DNA from: Microcystis aeruginosa W13-11
GTDB lineage: Bacteria > Cyanobacteriota > Cyanobacteriia > Cyanobacteriales > Microcystaceae
Reading direction: 5' to 3'
Length of the DNA stretch: 64,000 bases
Assembly: GCA_009995705.1 (NCBI GenBank)
Contig: JAADBR010000007.1
Span: 1-64,000 of the forward strand
Shown here piece after piece: positions 1 through 8,618 of this stretch. The notes under the pieces were generated by a model that saw nothing but the letters and a program-made list of their open reading frames with translations, was not told where the DNA came from and made no database searches. Within the stretch, counting starts at the first letter, position 1; each line of letters begins with the position of its first letter. Both the position numbers and the translations under genes were made by a program.

Positions 1-273
1 TTGAGTAGGAACTTGCAAGCCTTACCCAAAAGAACCCAGGAGGAGAGGAAATTTATTATGCGTTTAGCCCCTTTATACGAACAAGATAGAGAAAAAGCTA
101 TTCAACAAGGAGAAACCAAGGTAGTGCTGCGTCAACTAAAGCGACGTTTTGGTGAACTGCCCCCGCATATCACTGAAACTATCCAAAAACTCTCAGTAGA
201 AAAATTAGAAGACTTAGGAGAAGCATTGCTAGACTTTGAGACTCAAGCTGACTTAATTAATTGGCTGAACTAA
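1..273 (+). CDS. DUF4351 domain protein, C-terminal part (5' end outside window)
   Basis: The reading frame is open from the first base to a TAA, so this is the end of a longer gene. The last ~60 residues have the DUF4351 pattern (VVLRQLKRRFGELPP followed by I..LS.E.LE.LGEALLDF). In cyanobacteria this domain sits at the C-terminus of Rpn/PDDEXK-type putative nucleases related to transposases, which are about 250-300 residues long. The nuclease part is not in the window, so activity cannot be judged. The TTG at base 1 is not evidence of a real start. Confidence 0.75.
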   Translation: MSRNLQALPKRTQEERKFIMRLAPLYEQDREKAIQQGETKVVLRQLKRRFGELPPHITETIQKLSVEKLEDLGEALLDFETQADLINWLN

Positions 274-328
274 TAAATAGGCTTTGAAGATGATAAAATA
301 ATTATCATCATTGATTTAATAACTTAGG

Positions 329-409
329 TCTTGACTCGCTTTCTTTGGGACAAATGAATCTTAGTTTAAGTTTATTGTTGATTCCCTCGACCACCCCATT
401 CGTTGGGAA
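329..409 (-). pseudogene. transposase C-terminal remnant (ISL3-like)
   Basis: Read on the minus strand, this stretch encodes PTNGVVEGINNKLKL followed by a diverged tail. TNGVVEGINNKxK is a typical C-terminal motif of ISL3-type DDE transposases. No start, upstream catalytic region or flanking inverted repeats remain, so it is a relic. The rest of the 274-687 gap holds the small palindrome at 424-445 and A+T-rich DNA without a convincing gene. Confidence 0.55.
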
Positions 410-423
410 GCATCTCGCCTTTC

Positions 424-445
424 CATTAAGCAAAAATGCTTAATG
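424..445. repeat. short perfect palindrome
   Basis: CATTAAGC and GCTTAATG form an 8-bp perfect stem around a 6-base loop, next to the transposase remnant. It may be a decayed element end. No U-run follows, so it does not look like an intrinsic terminator. Confidence 0.4.
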
Positions 446-687
446 AGGTAAATAAAAAAGTTAAAAAAGAGAACCATTCGGATAGGCACAGCGATGACGA
501 AGGACTTGCGGTACATTGCCAAAAATATTTATATAACCTAAAACTATCTTAAATATAATAATCATAATAAATAATGATTAAATAACCCTTGACTTCCCCC
601 CCTTGTGATAGCTTCGGGTGTAGTATATTGGCGCAAAAATAGCGTTAAATATGACCATAATTTTGTCTTATTACTTTCATCAAATCC

Positions 688-1368
688 ATGAAAAAATTAC
701 TGACAATGTTAACCCCCTTGACTCTGATGGGACTAGCTGGGGTTACTCCTGCTCAAGCGGCAATAGTAGCTGGTTGGAATGCATTTAATGCCAATACCGC
801 ATCCTATCCCAAAGCAGCCGATACTGTAGGTGCGAATATAACCAGCACTGGGTTAGATACCGCTGGGATAAATCGGGCGATTAGTTCTTCGTTCGTGCTG
901 TCTGGATGGAATACAGGTGGCACTGTTAATACCAACCAATACGTCGAATTTGCCGTACAACCGGCTGCAGGTTTTCAAGTCGATTTTACTAACTTGCAAC
1001 TCAATGCGTCGCAGAGTGGAAGTGGGCTAAATTTAGTCTTGCGCTCTAGTGTTGATGGGTTCACCAGTAATTTAGGCACACAAGTTAGCCTAACAGATAT
1101 CTTCAATACCTACAGCTTTGACCTAAGCAGTTTAGCACCCCAAACCGGACCAGTGCAGTTCCGTCTCTATGGACTGAATGCTGATTCATCTCAAGTCTTC
1201 CTCTCTGGTGAAAACTCTACCAATGTTGCCGGGGGTGGGTTTGTGGCTATTAATGGGGATATCACTCCCACTGGTGGCGGTCCTGTGTCAACTCCGGAAC
1301 CTAGGGGTATAGTGAGTTTAATCGCTGTGGGTGCGTTGGGTGCCGCTTCCCTTCGTCGTCGGGGATAA
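688..1368 (+). CDS. PEP-CTERM sorting domain protein
   Basis: 226-residue predicted exported protein. Residues 1-25 form a signal peptide (MKKLL, hydrophobic core, AQA cleavage site). The C-terminus has STPEPRG at about 201-207, then a hydrophobic segment and a final RRRG, the PEP-CTERM sorting signal. PEP-CTERM proteins are handled by exosortase-type systems and end up in the envelope or outside the cell. The body is rich in Asn, Ser, Thr and Gly, as in other surface proteins of this class, and shows no catalytic motif. The substrate or partner is unknown. A weak promoter-like pair (TTGTGA at 603, TATATT at 624, 15-base spacing) lies upstream. Confidence 0.85.
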   Translation: MKKLLTMLTPLTLMGLAGVTPAQAAIVAGWNAFNANTASYPKAADTVGANITSTGLDTAGINRAISSSFVLSGWNTGGTVNTNQYVEFAVQPAAGFQVDFTNLQLNASQSGSGLNLVLRSSVDGFTSNLGTQVSLTDIFNTYSFDLSSLAPQTGPVQFRLYGLNADSSQVFLSGENSTNVAGGGFVAINGDITPTGGGPVSTPEPRGIVSLIAVGALGAASLRRRG

Positions 1369-1499
1369 ATTATCCTTGGCAGGGGCAACTACAGAGGGGT
1401 TGCCCCGATATTGGTTAAATATTATCAATATTCTTTTACATTTCCTCGGCAATTTGTTAAGGTGATAAGGTGAAAGAGGAATAACAATCAATAGAGCCA

Positions 1500-1766
1500 A
1501 TGACTCCCCAATTAATGATTCAACCTTCGTCTTTAATGAGAGAAGGGGTTGAACTGCGCGAATTTGGTAACATTTATTTATTCAGGTTTACTTCAGAGCT
1601 ACAATCTCGTTTTGAGCAGTTATTAGCTAAGAAGAAAACTGACAGTCTCTCTGTTGACGAAGAAGCGGAGTATGCTGGAATTTCTGAACTAGAGCGCGTT
1701 TTTACGCTTATTAACGCCCAACTTGCCACAAAAAGTCAATGGTGTCCCTATCAACTCGAAGAATAG
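1500..1766 (+). CDS. hypothetical protein next to an HNH fragment
   Basis: 88-residue soluble protein, not assigned to a named family. It is acidic and helical, with ELQSRFEQLLAKKK in the middle and EEAEYAGISELERVF near the end. The C-terminal end overlaps the start of the HNH-type frame at 1739 by 28 bases in another frame. That arrangement suggests translational coupling, and small proteins of this type sit in front of HNH genes in cyanobacteria. The partner is truncated here, so the pair is probably non-functional. Confidence 0.55.
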   Translation: MTPQLMIQPSSLMREGVELREFGNIYLFRFTSELQSRFEQLLAKKKTDSLSVDEEAEYAGISELERVFTLINAQLATKSQWCPYQLEE

Positions 1767-1870
1767 TCCGACAACGAGCCAAATATCTTTGTGAATATTG
1801 TCATTCTCCAGAATACTTGAGTCCAGACCTTTTTACCCTTGACCACATATTGCCAAAGTCCTTTTTTTAA
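1739..1870 (+). pseudogene. truncated HNH endonuclease
   Basis: A 43-codon frame starting at ATG 1739 inside the 3' end of the preceding gene. It encodes RRIVRQRAKYLCEYCHSPE and then LDHILPKS before a TAA. The CxxC zinc knuckle and the DHI.PKS motif are the N-terminal half of a cyanobacterial HNH nuclease, normally about 170 residues with a further CxxC and HxxxN/H part. The second half of the fold is missing, so this is a truncated gene, not a small functional protein. Confidence 0.65.
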
Positions 1871-1881
1871 TTAGAGAAAAT

Positions 1882-2097
1882 ATGCAGATAAAAGACATGA
1901 CTCCCCAAGAGTTACAAAGTTTAATCCGTAATACAGTAGATGATACTCTAGATGAATACTTTGGTGATCCGGATGAGGGAAAACAAGTTAAAGAATCTTT
2001 TAAACAAAAGTTATTAGCAATCCAACAAAAAAGATTACAAGGAAGACCGACTATTCCCGCAGCCGAGGTGGATAAAAGATATGGGATAGAACCTTAA
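1882..2097 (+). CDS. antitoxin-like small protein of a type II pair
   Basis: 71-residue acidic protein starting MQIKDMTPQELQSLIRN, with a basic C-terminal region (KQKLLAIQQKRLQGRP.IPAAEV). This resembles the small cyanobacterial partners found directly in front of ParE/RelE toxins. It ends with TAA at 2095-2097 and the toxin ATG follows at once at 2098, the spacing expected for a co-translated pair. Function is inferred mostly from position. Confidence 0.65.
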   Translation: MQIKDMTPQELQSLIRNTVDDTLDEYFGDPDEGKQVKESFKQKLLAIQQKRLQGRPTIPAAEVDKRYGIEP

Positions 2098-2358
2098 ATG
2101 AGCTATTCTGTTACTTTTGAACCAGAGTCGATAACTGATTTAGATTTGATCACCGATTTTATCAGACTGAGGATTCTTAATAAAATTGCATGGTTAGCCA
2201 TCAACTTTGAACAGATAACCCCCCTAACTCTTACGAGAGAATGGTCAGGGTTTTATAAATTAAGAGTAGGAGATTATCGGGTTATTTATGAATTTGATCG
2301 AGAGAGTAGGATAATTATTATTATTAGAGTAGGTCATAGAAGTGAAGTTTATGACTAA
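2098..2358 (+). CDS. ParE/RelE-superfamily toxin
   Basis: 86-residue protein with the RelE/ParE fold signature. An N-terminal helix region (ESITDLDLITDFIRLRILNK) is followed by the beta-sheet core GFYKLRVGDYRVIYEFD and RVGHRSEVYD at the end. RelE-type members cleave mRNA at the ribosome and ParE-type members poison gyrase; the sequence alone does not separate the two. Length and motifs are complete, so this pair looks intact, unlike the HigBA and HicAB remnants near 44 kb. Confidence 0.8.
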   Translation: MSYSVTFEPESITDLDLITDFIRLRILNKIAWLAINFEQITPLTLTREWSGFYKLRVGDYRVIYEFDRESRIIIIIRVGHRSEVYD

Positions 2359-2360
2359 AT

Positions 2361-2577
2361 AGGGCTTGCTGAATAAATGTGGAATGTAGGCAAGGTAAGG
2401 GTTTTGTGGCTTTTCTCGCGAAACAGGTGCAAGATTTTGAGAGAATCGTCGTTCAAAACCTTACGTCTTCATCGGCCCGTGTCCTGTAGGGGCGAAGCAT
2501 TCGGGCAATAACCTATCGGTGAAACCGGAGATTTTCTATCCGAATGCTTCGCCCGTACTTTTTGTCGCAAACCCTAA
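2361..2577. repeat. MITE-like element with nested hairpin
   Basis: Starts just after the toxin stop. The ends match imperfectly as inverted repeats (TAGGGCTTGC on the left, TAGGGTTTGC read from the right). Inside, 2486-2504 pairs with 2540-2558 over 19 bases with one mismatch (core GGGCGAAGCATTCGG), enclosing a smaller CGGT/ACCG hairpin. No coding potential. Non-coding inverted-repeat units of this kind are abundant in Microcystis genomes. Element boundaries are approximate. Confidence 0.55.
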
Positions 2578-2649
2578 ATACTTACTAAAATAATGGGATC
2601 AGCAATAACCTAAGACACATTTTAACCGTCCATCCCTAGAATAGCGAGA

Positions 2650-2793
2650 TTATTTTCTAGTAAAAATTGCCAAAGACAGCCCAATTATTGACAAAATTAT
2701 GGCAGCATAAATCGATCGATAGCCCTGATTAATTACGGCACGACATATAATAAAAAACGGTCTCCCTAAACCAGTTGCCAAAATCGCCACCAT
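2650..2793 (-). CDS. possible small membrane protein or remnant, start overlapping larE
   Basis: A 47-codon minus-strand frame reading MVAILATGLGRPFFIICRAV and ending in a hydrophobic stretch and FTRK. The composition suggests one or two membrane segments. Its ATG (2793-2791) lies in the same CATG as the larE start, so the two frames are exactly head to head. A stop codon sits two codons upstream and no Shine-Dalgarno sequence is seen. It may be the end of a deleted transporter gene or a chance frame. Confidence 0.25.
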   Translation of the reverse strand: MVAILATGLGRPFFIICRAVINQGYRSIYAAIILSIIGLSLAIFTRK

Positions 2794-3601
2794 GGACAGT
2801 CAATTACTTGATAAACTCGGACAATTACAAAACCTCTTAAAAACCAGCGAAAAGGCTCTGATTGCCTATTCTGGGGGCGTGGATAGTACCCTAGTGGCCA
2901 AAGTGGCCTATGATCTGCTAGGGGGTCAAGCATTGGCAATTACGGCGGTTTCCCCTTCCCTACTGCCGGAAGAATTAGAAGAAGCGATCGCTCAAGCTGA
3001 TTATATCGGTATTCGGCATGAATTGGTGGAAACCGAGGAAATGAATAACCCCAATTACACCAGTAATCCCGTTAATCGCTGTTATTTCTGCAAAAGTGAG
3101 CTACACGACACCCTTAAACCCCTTGCTCTCGCTCGTGGTTATTCCTACGTCATCGATGGCGTTAATGCTGATGATTTAAGGGATTATCGTCCCGGGATTC
3201 AAGCAGCTAGGGAGCGCGGCGCTCGTTCACCTTTGGCGGAAATTTCTATCACAAAAAGCGAAGTCCGTCAACTATCTCGTTACTTAAATTTACCTTGGTG
3301 GGATAAACCGGCGCAACCCTGTTTAAGTTCCCGTTTTCCCTACGGGGAGGAAATTAGTCTGGAGAAATTGCAAAGAGTCGGGCGGGCGGAGATTTATCTG
3401 CGAAAATTAGGTTATCGTCAATTACGGGTGCGATCAATCGGCGATACGGCACGGATTGAATTACCAGCAGCAGAAATTCCCGACTTTATTAATCGGACAA
3501 ATTTAAGCCAATTAGTCGCTGATCTGCAAAAATTAGGCTTTATCTATGTCACCCTCGATCTAGAAGGTTATCAAAGCGGCAAGCTTAATCGAGTCCTCTA
3601 G
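2792..3601 (+). CDS. larE: ATP-dependent sacrificial sulfur transferase LarE
   Basis: 269-residue PP-loop enzyme. It adenylates the LarB product and then donates sulfur from its own cysteine to build the nickel-pincer cofactor of lactate racemase-type enzymes. Visible are the PP-loop SGGVDST (residues 27-33), NRCYFCKSEL (95-104), and PCLSSRFPYG with Cys177, matching the sacrificial Cys176 described for Lactobacillus plantarum LarE. Length is normal for the family. larB and larC are not in this window, so the rest of the pathway must lie elsewhere or be absent. Confidence 0.88.
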   Translation: MDSQLLDKLGQLQNLLKTSEKALIAYSGGVDSTLVAKVAYDLLGGQALAITAVSPSLLPEELEEAIAQADYIGIRHELVETEEMNNPNYTSNPVNRCYFCKSELHDTLKPLALARGYSYVIDGVNADDLRDYRPGIQAARERGARSPLAEISITKSEVRQLSRYLNLPWWDKPAQPCLSSRFPYGEEISLEKLQRVGRAEIYLRKLGYRQLRVRSIGDTARIELPAAEIPDFINRTNLSQLVADLQKLGFIYVTLDLEGYQSGKLNRVL

Positions 3602-3602
3602 T

Positions 3603-3654
3603 TTAGTGATCAGTGATCAGTAAACAGTAATCAGTGGACTGAAAACTCAAATCT
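3603..3654. repeat. iterated CAGTGATCAGT/CAGTAATCAGT repeat
   Basis: Short imperfect iterations built from (T/A)CAGT(G/A)ATCAG, followed by a CTGAAAACTC tail. The same vocabulary recurs at about 5660, 11239, 16880, 33120, 34876, 46700, 60035 and 60870, always between genes. No function is evident. Confidence 0.6.
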
Positions 3655-3660
3655 GCTCTA

Positions 3661-3712
3661 ACAGTTATCTTAATGGTGAGGTACGAAGTTTTCCTTTTGG
3701 GGACTCGGTCGT
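3661..3712 (+). repeat. dispersed ~50-bp repeat, copy 1
   Basis: The segment from ACAGTTATCTTAATGGTGAG through GTACGAAGTTTTC and TTTTGGGGA.TC.GTCG is repeated almost exactly at 62912-62963. No coding potential in either copy. Each copy lies in an intergenic gap close to other dispersed repeats. Confidence 0.7.
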
Positions 3713-3832
3713 CAATACCAAATTGGGTTATGCTTATAACTCATAACTGGTCACTGATAACTGATAGATGAACCTTTTTCTAGGGTTCCTAAGTCTTTAC
3801 CCCTAAACCTCTAATTGCCAAGGCGAGGATAG

Positions 3833-4843
3833 ATGAGTCAACTACAAAATGCCTTTACCCTATTCCTGAGCCTGTTGGTGGAAGCGATGCCTTTCTTACT
3901 GCTAGGGGTGATTCTCTCTAGTATTCTGTTAATATTTGTCGATGAACGTCGCCTAGTTGCTCTGATGCCTCGAAATGCTGTTTTAGGAGCATTTGTGGGG
4001 GGATGTATCGGTTTTTTGTTTCCCGTCTGCGAGTGTGGCAATGTGCCGGTGGCGCGACGTTTACTTGTGCAAGGAATGCCGAATGCAGTAGCGGTTAGTT
4101 TTCTGTTAGCAGCGCCGACAATCAACCCGATTGTTATCTGGTCCACTTGGGTAGCTTTTCGCGATCAACCGGAAATTGTTTTCTATCGAGTTATCTTTTC
4201 TTTGTTCATCGCTACGGTTATCGGTATTATCTTTAGTATCCAAAAAGATCCGCGACCGCTCCTCCAAACCTCTTTGGCAAAAAGTCTCAATTGGCAACTG
4301 CAAACACCGGAAAAAGAATCTATCCCACTACTACTACAATCCGGTTCTTTTCTGATCGGTAATTCTGGTCAAACTTTGCGCTTAGACGAAGGTTTTGCCG
4401 CTACTGCTGTCCTACCAGCAGTGCAAGCTATCCCGATGAAAAGGCGCTGGTTAACTTTTCTAGAAAACGTGGTGATGGAATTACGGGAATTAGGAGGAGT
4501 GTTAATCTTAGGAAGTGCTATAGCGGCTGGTTTACAGGTGTTTGTTCCCCGGGAATTTATTCTTAATTTGGGTCAAGATCCGATTACTTCAATCTTGGCA
4601 ATGATGCTGTTAGCGGTAATTGTTTCGATTTGTTCCACAGTTGATTCTTTTTTTGCCCTCTCCTTTGCCTCTAGTTTTACCAGTAGTTCCCTGCTAGCTT
4701 TTCTAGTGTTTGGTCCAATGATTGACCTGAAAGGGATTGGTTTAATGTTGTCTATTTTTAAACCCAGAATGTTAATTTATCTCTTTGCTTTAGCAGCGCA
4801 AATGACTTTTTTACTCACCTTAGCTCACAGTTATTTATTCTAG
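3833..4843 (+). CDS. YraQ/DUF318-family permease
   Basis: 336-residue membrane protein with about eight hydrophobic segments in two groups separated by a hydrophilic linker (about residues 140-215). The first half carries FPVCECGNVPVARRL and the second ICSTVDSFFA, the repeated conserved cores of this permease family. The transported substrate is not established. The next gene, 24 bases downstream, is the TIGR03943 partner that usually accompanies this permease (YcgR/YcgQ in Bacillus subtilis), so the two are probably an operon and may form one complex. Confidence 0.8.
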   Translation: MSQLQNAFTLFLSLLVEAMPFLLLGVILSSILLIFVDERRLVALMPRNAVLGAFVGGCIGFLFPVCECGNVPVARRLLVQGMPNAVAVSFLLAAPTINPIVIWSTWVAFRDQPEIVFYRVIFSLFIATVIGIIFSIQKDPRPLLQTSLAKSLNWQLQTPEKESIPLLLQSGSFLIGNSGQTLRLDEGFAATAVLPAVQAIPMKRRWLTFLENVVMELRELGGVLILGSAIAAGLQVFVPREFILNLGQDPITSILAMMLLAVIVSICSTVDSFFALSFASSFTSSSLLAFLVFGPMIDLKGIGLMLSIFKPRMLIYLFALAAQMTFLLTLAHSYLF

Positions 4844-4867
4844 GTCAGTCCCTGGATAGTTTTTCCC

Positions 4868-5659
4868 ATGAATTCATCACGTCTAAAAATAATCGCTCCC
4901 CAATTTATCGATATTATTGCCCTCATCGGTTGGGGTTCATTACTATTTAAATACTGGATCACTGGACGGTTAAATTTACTGATCCATCCTAATTACTTTA
5001 TTCTGGTTCTCATCACCAGTATCGCTTTATTTGCCCTAGGATTGGTCAAGCTTTGGACATTATTAAGACAGTGGCAAAAAAAGATTAATTTAGATAGTAA
5101 CGATAATCGATCGCATATTACTATTCTTCCCCAACATTTTGGCTCAGGTTTATTAGTAATAACTGCCCTTTTAGGCCTATTTATCGCCCCGCAGCCCCTC
5201 AGCAGTCAAATCGCATTAGAGAGGGGAATTAGTGAATCTTTACCCCTAACTCGCGTGCAAACTCAATCCTTTGGTACTACCGTTAAACCGGAGGAAAAAA
5301 GTTTAATTGAATGGGTAAGAACTTTGAATGCTTATCCTGAACCCGATGCTTACACAGGACAACCAGTAAAAGTCACGGGTTTTGTGGTACAATTACCCCA
5401 ACTACCCGATAATTATTTATTGATTAGTCGCTTTATTCTTACCTGTTGTGCCGTAGATGCTTATCCCGTCGCTTTACCGGTGAAACTATCAGGAAGTCGC
5501 AGTCAATATCCCAATGATACCTGGCTAGAAATCACCGGAGAAATGGCCACGGAATCTTTACCCATAGAGGTGGGAAAATCAACCAGCAGAAGACAATTAG
5601 TAATTAGGGCTAAATCGGTGAAACCTATACCCACTCCTGCGGATCCCTACGGATATTAA
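4868..5659 (+). CDS. TIGR03943/DUF1980 (YcgQ-like) protein
   Basis: 263 residues. The N-terminal half has three hydrophobic segments (about 12-30, 38-60, 95-115). The C-terminal half is soluble, with the conserved GFVVQLPQLPDNYLLISRFI and a CCAVDAYPVALPV motif followed by a beta-rich end. This is the YcgQ-type partner of the YraQ permease just upstream. Function is unknown; the vicinal cysteines could bind metal, but that is inference. Confidence 0.78.
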   Translation: MNSSRLKIIAPQFIDIIALIGWGSLLFKYWITGRLNLLIHPNYFILVLITSIALFALGLVKLWTLLRQWQKKINLDSNDNRSHITILPQHFGSGLLVITALLGLFIAPQPLSSQIALERGISESLPLTRVQTQSFGTTVKPEEKSLIEWVRTLNAYPEPDAYTGQPVKVTGFVVQLPQLPDNYLLISRFILTCCAVDAYPVALPVKLSGSRSQYPNDTWLEITGEMATESLPIEVGKSTSRRQLVIRAKSVKPIPTPADPYGY

Positions 5660-5686
5660 CAGTTATCAGTGAGCAGTTATCAGTTG
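5660..5686. repeat. CAGTTATCAGTGAGCAGTTATCAG repeat
   Basis: Two head-to-tail CAGTTATCAG units with a GAGCAG spacer in the 46-base gap before the next gene. Same family as the iterated repeats elsewhere in the window. Confidence 0.55.
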
Positions 5687-5705
5687 TTTCTAACCATCTA
5701 CTATA

Positions 5706-7184
5706 ATGATCAAGACCTTACAACTACAACCGATTGATAAATTAGCAATAACATTAATTGTATCCCTAACCTTAGTAATTGGTGGCTTAATTTGGTTGGG
5801 TAATAGCTGTGGTAATCAATGTCTTTTACAAACTGGCCCAAGAGTCAAGGAATTTAGCTGGGAAAATCGAGAAATTGGAGCGGAAGATCAAGCATTTATT
5901 ATTACTTTTGATCGCCCCATGGATCATGCTAGTGTAGAAAAAAATCTAGTTATCGATCCTGCGCTGCCGGGGAAGTTTAGTTGGGCCGGAAGACGATTAG
6001 CTTATACTCTCACTTCTCCCATTCCCTACGGAGAAAAATATCATCTGCAAATTGAAGGTGCGCGGGAACAATTTCCCAGCGGTAATCGATTAGGACAAAC
6101 CCTAGCAATCTTTGAAAGAGAATTTAAAAGTCGGGATCGTGCTTTTGCCTATATTGGCACTAATGGGGAAGAACAGGGAAGATTAATTTTTTATAACTTG
6201 ACCGAGGAGAAGAAAACCCTCTTAACCCCCGCAAATTTGACCGTTATGGCTTTTGAATTTTACCCTGATGGTAAAAAAATCCTCTTTTCGGCCGTGGCTA
6301 AAAATCAGGGAATACAGGGAATTCGTGAACTGCAGCTTTACCAAGTTGATTTTGGCCAATCTTCCCCAAAAATTGAGTTAGTGCTAGACAATAAAGATTA
6401 TCAAAACAATCATTTTGATTTAGCTAAAGATGGGAAAACCCTTGTCGTGGAGAGAATTGAGCGCCGCAATCCGATTAACTTCGATTTATGGGCAGTTAAA
6501 TCGGGGGAAAAACCCAAACAATTAAACATTCAAGGTGGAGAATTTTTGATTGCACCTGATAGTAAAACTTTAGCTGTCACTCAGGGGGAAGGAATCGCCC
6601 TTTTGCCTTTGAAAACTGAAACAAAACCCCTAGATTTTTTACCGAAATTTGGGCGAATTTTGAATTTTTCTGCTGATGGTACGGCTGCGGCAATGGTAAA
6701 TTTTAATACTGATAATGCTAAAATGCGTTATATTCGATCGCTTTTTTATGTCAATAATCAAGGATTACAAAAACGCTTACTCAATCTACAAGGTTCGATT
6801 ATAGATTGTCAATTTAATGTCACCGGTAGTGATTTATATTGTTTGTTAACCGAGTTAGTTACTAACAGTCAAGAGTACAAAGAAAAACCCTATTTTGCTA
6901 AAATAGATGTGAAGACTGGTCAAGTGACTCCCCTACTGGAATTAGCCGATTATCGTGATATTCACATTAGTTTATCTCCCGATAGTTTAGCAATTATTTT
7001 TGATCAACTTCGCACCAGTTATGATAGTAATCCGACTAATACCCTGACTACCGATTCAGGAGAAACAATTATCGGTGGTCGTTTGTGGATGTTAATTCCT
7101 CCCCTAAAAGATGGAGTGAAAGCAAGTAAATCTGATTTAATTGAATTACCTCTAGCGGGAATTCGTCCCCAATGGATGCCGTAG
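5706..7184 (+). CDS. membrane-anchored Ig-like/beta-propeller protein
   Basis: 492 residues. Residues 12-32 are a membrane segment or signal anchor followed by NSCGNQCLL. Residues ~45-130 resemble the SbsA/Big_5 Ig-like domain (QAFIITFDRPMDHASVEKNL, then PALPGKFSW and the YGEKYHLQI strand). The remainder has WD40/TolB-like blades (FEFYPDGKKILFSA, HFDLAKDGKTLVVE, HISLSPDSLAIIF). No catalytic motif is visible. Probably an extracytoplasmic binding or scaffold protein. It follows the permease pair by 46 bases and precedes the aldehyde dehydrogenase by 30 bases. Confidence 0.6.
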   Translation: MIKTLQLQPIDKLAITLIVSLTLVIGGLIWLGNSCGNQCLLQTGPRVKEFSWENREIGAEDQAFIITFDRPMDHASVEKNLVIDPALPGKFSWAGRRLAYTLTSPIPYGEKYHLQIEGAREQFPSGNRLGQTLAIFEREFKSRDRAFAYIGTNGEEQGRLIFYNLTEEKKTLLTPANLTVMAFEFYPDGKKILFSAVAKNQGIQGIRELQLYQVDFGQSSPKIELVLDNKDYQNNHFDLAKDGKTLVVERIERRNPINFDLWAVKSGEKPKQLNIQGGEFLIAPDSKTLAVTQGEGIALLPLKTETKPLDFLPKFGRILNFSADGTAAAMVNFNTDNAKMRYIRSLFYVNNQGLQKRLLNLQGSIIDCQFNVTGSDLYCLLTELVTNSQEYKEKPYFAKIDVKTGQVTPLLELADYRDIHISLSPDSLAIIFDQLRTSYDSNPTNTLTTDSGETIIGGRLWMLIPPLKDGVKASKSDLIELPLAGIRPQWMP

Positions 7185-7214
7185 AATTTCATTATTAACT
7201 TAGGAATTATTTCG

Positions 7215-8591
7215 ATGCTGTCAAACTTAGAAAAATTAGCCAAATTGCGTCAGTATTTTGCTAGTGGTGCCACTCGTTCTTATCAATTCCGTCGTCAGCA
7301 GTTAGAGAAGTTAAAACAGGCAATCATTAAATATGAAGCAGAAATCTATCAAGCTTTATATAGCGATTTAAAGAAAAGTCCCGAAGATTGTTGGATTGCT
7401 GAAAATGGTTGCCTTTTGGTAGAAATTAATAGCGCTTTAAAAAATTTGCGCTCATGGATGCAACCCAAAACTGTTAAAACTAATCTCTTAAATTTTCCTT
7501 CCTCCAGTCAAATTATTCGGGAACCTTTGGGAGTGGTGTTAATTATTAGTGCTTGGAATTATCCCCTCCAATTGTTATTAGTGCCTTTAGTTGGTGCTAT
7601 TGCTGCTGGTAACTGTGCGGTATTAAAACCGAGTGAATTTGCCTCAGCGACGGAAAAATTAGTAGTTAAAATAATTCAGGAAATATTCTCCGAGGAATAT
7701 GTATTAATTGTCTTGGGAGATGGTGCGGAAGTAATTCCGAATATGTTAGACAGTTTCACCTTTGATCATATATTTTTTACTGGCAGTACTAGGGTAGGAA
7801 AAATTATTTATCAACTAGCGGCAAAAAAGTTAATTCCTGTTACTCTAGAATTAGGGGGAAAAAGTCCCTGTGTTATCGAAGCTGATGCTAATATTTCCGT
7901 GGCAACTCGTCGCATTGCCGTGACAAAATTCTCTAATTGTGGTCAAATGTGTATTGCAGCTGATTATGTTTTAGTACATCAATCCCAGCAGGAGAATTTG
8001 ATTAGAGAATTAGCTAATACTATTGTTAATTTTTTTGGTGAAGATGCCAGATTAAGTGCTGATTATGGTAAGATAATTAATGAGAAACAATTTGATCGCC
8101 TGATTGACTTGCTCAAAGATGGTGAGATTGTCTTTGGTGGCAAAACTGATCGAGAAAATTTATATATTCAACCAACTTTATTAACTAATGTTTCCCTTGA
8201 TGCTCCTATTATGCAAGGGGAAATATTCGGACCAATTTTACCGATCATTGCCTTTAGCACTTTTGAGGAAGCTTTAGCAATTATTGCTAAAAACCCTAAC
8301 CCTCTAGCTTTTTATCTGTTTACTACCAAGGCAAAAACCGAAAAGAAATGGTTAGAATCAGTCCAGTTTGGGGGAGGTTGTATTAACAACAATAGTTTTC
8401 ATTTTACTAATCCTAGTTTACCCTTTGGTGGTCGTGGAAATAGCGGTATTGGTAGCTATCATGGTCGTTTTTCCTTTGAGAATTTTAGTCACCAAAAAGC
8501 GATTATGAAAACACCTCTTTGGTTCAATCCTGCTTTAAAATATCCGCCTTTTAAGGGGAAGTTAGGCTTATTTAAGTTATTGGTTCGCTAA
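7215..8591 (+). CDS. class 3-type aldehyde dehydrogenase
   Basis: 458-residue NAD(P)-dependent aldehyde dehydrogenase, oxidising aldehydes to acids. Visible are ISAWNYPLQL (Asn115), KPSE (138-141), FTGSTRVG, LELGGKSPC with the general-base Glu212, and NCGQMC with the catalytic Cys246. The lack of a long N-terminus and the hydrophobic tail (NPALKYPPFKGKLGLFKLL) fit the membrane-associated fatty/apocarotenal-aldehyde ALDH3 group found in cyanobacteria. The exact substrate cannot be told from sequence. Convergent with menF, with an 11-base gap. Confidence 0.88.
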   Translation: MLSNLEKLAKLRQYFASGATRSYQFRRQQLEKLKQAIIKYEAEIYQALYSDLKKSPEDCWIAENGCLLVEINSALKNLRSWMQPKTVKTNLLNFPSSSQIIREPLGVVLIISAWNYPLQLLLVPLVGAIAAGNCAVLKPSEFASATEKLVVKIIQEIFSEEYVLIVLGDGAEVIPNMLDSFTFDHIFFTGSTRVGKIIYQLAAKKLIPVTLELGGKSPCVIEADANISVATRRIAVTKFSNCGQMCIAADYVLVHQSQQENLIRELANTIVNFFGEDARLSADYGKIINEKQFDRLIDLLKDGEIVFGGKTDRENLYIQPTLLTNVSLDAPIMQGEIFGPILPIIAFSTFEEALAIIAKNPNPLAFYLFTTKAKTEKKWLESVQFGGGCINNNSFHFTNPSLPFGGRGNSGIGSYHGRFSFENFSHQKAIMKTPLWFNPALKYPPFKGKLGLFKLLVR

Positions 8592-8618
8592 AAAGCTAAA
8601 GTTTAAGTTAAAGCTTTT
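8590..8618. terminator. possible shared terminator hairpin
   Basis: AAAAAGCT and AAGCTTTT form an A/T-flanked hairpin in the overlap of the two convergent 3' ends (aldehyde dehydrogenase and menF). The stem reads A-rich to T-rich on both strands, as expected for a weak bidirectional terminator. Confidence 0.35.
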
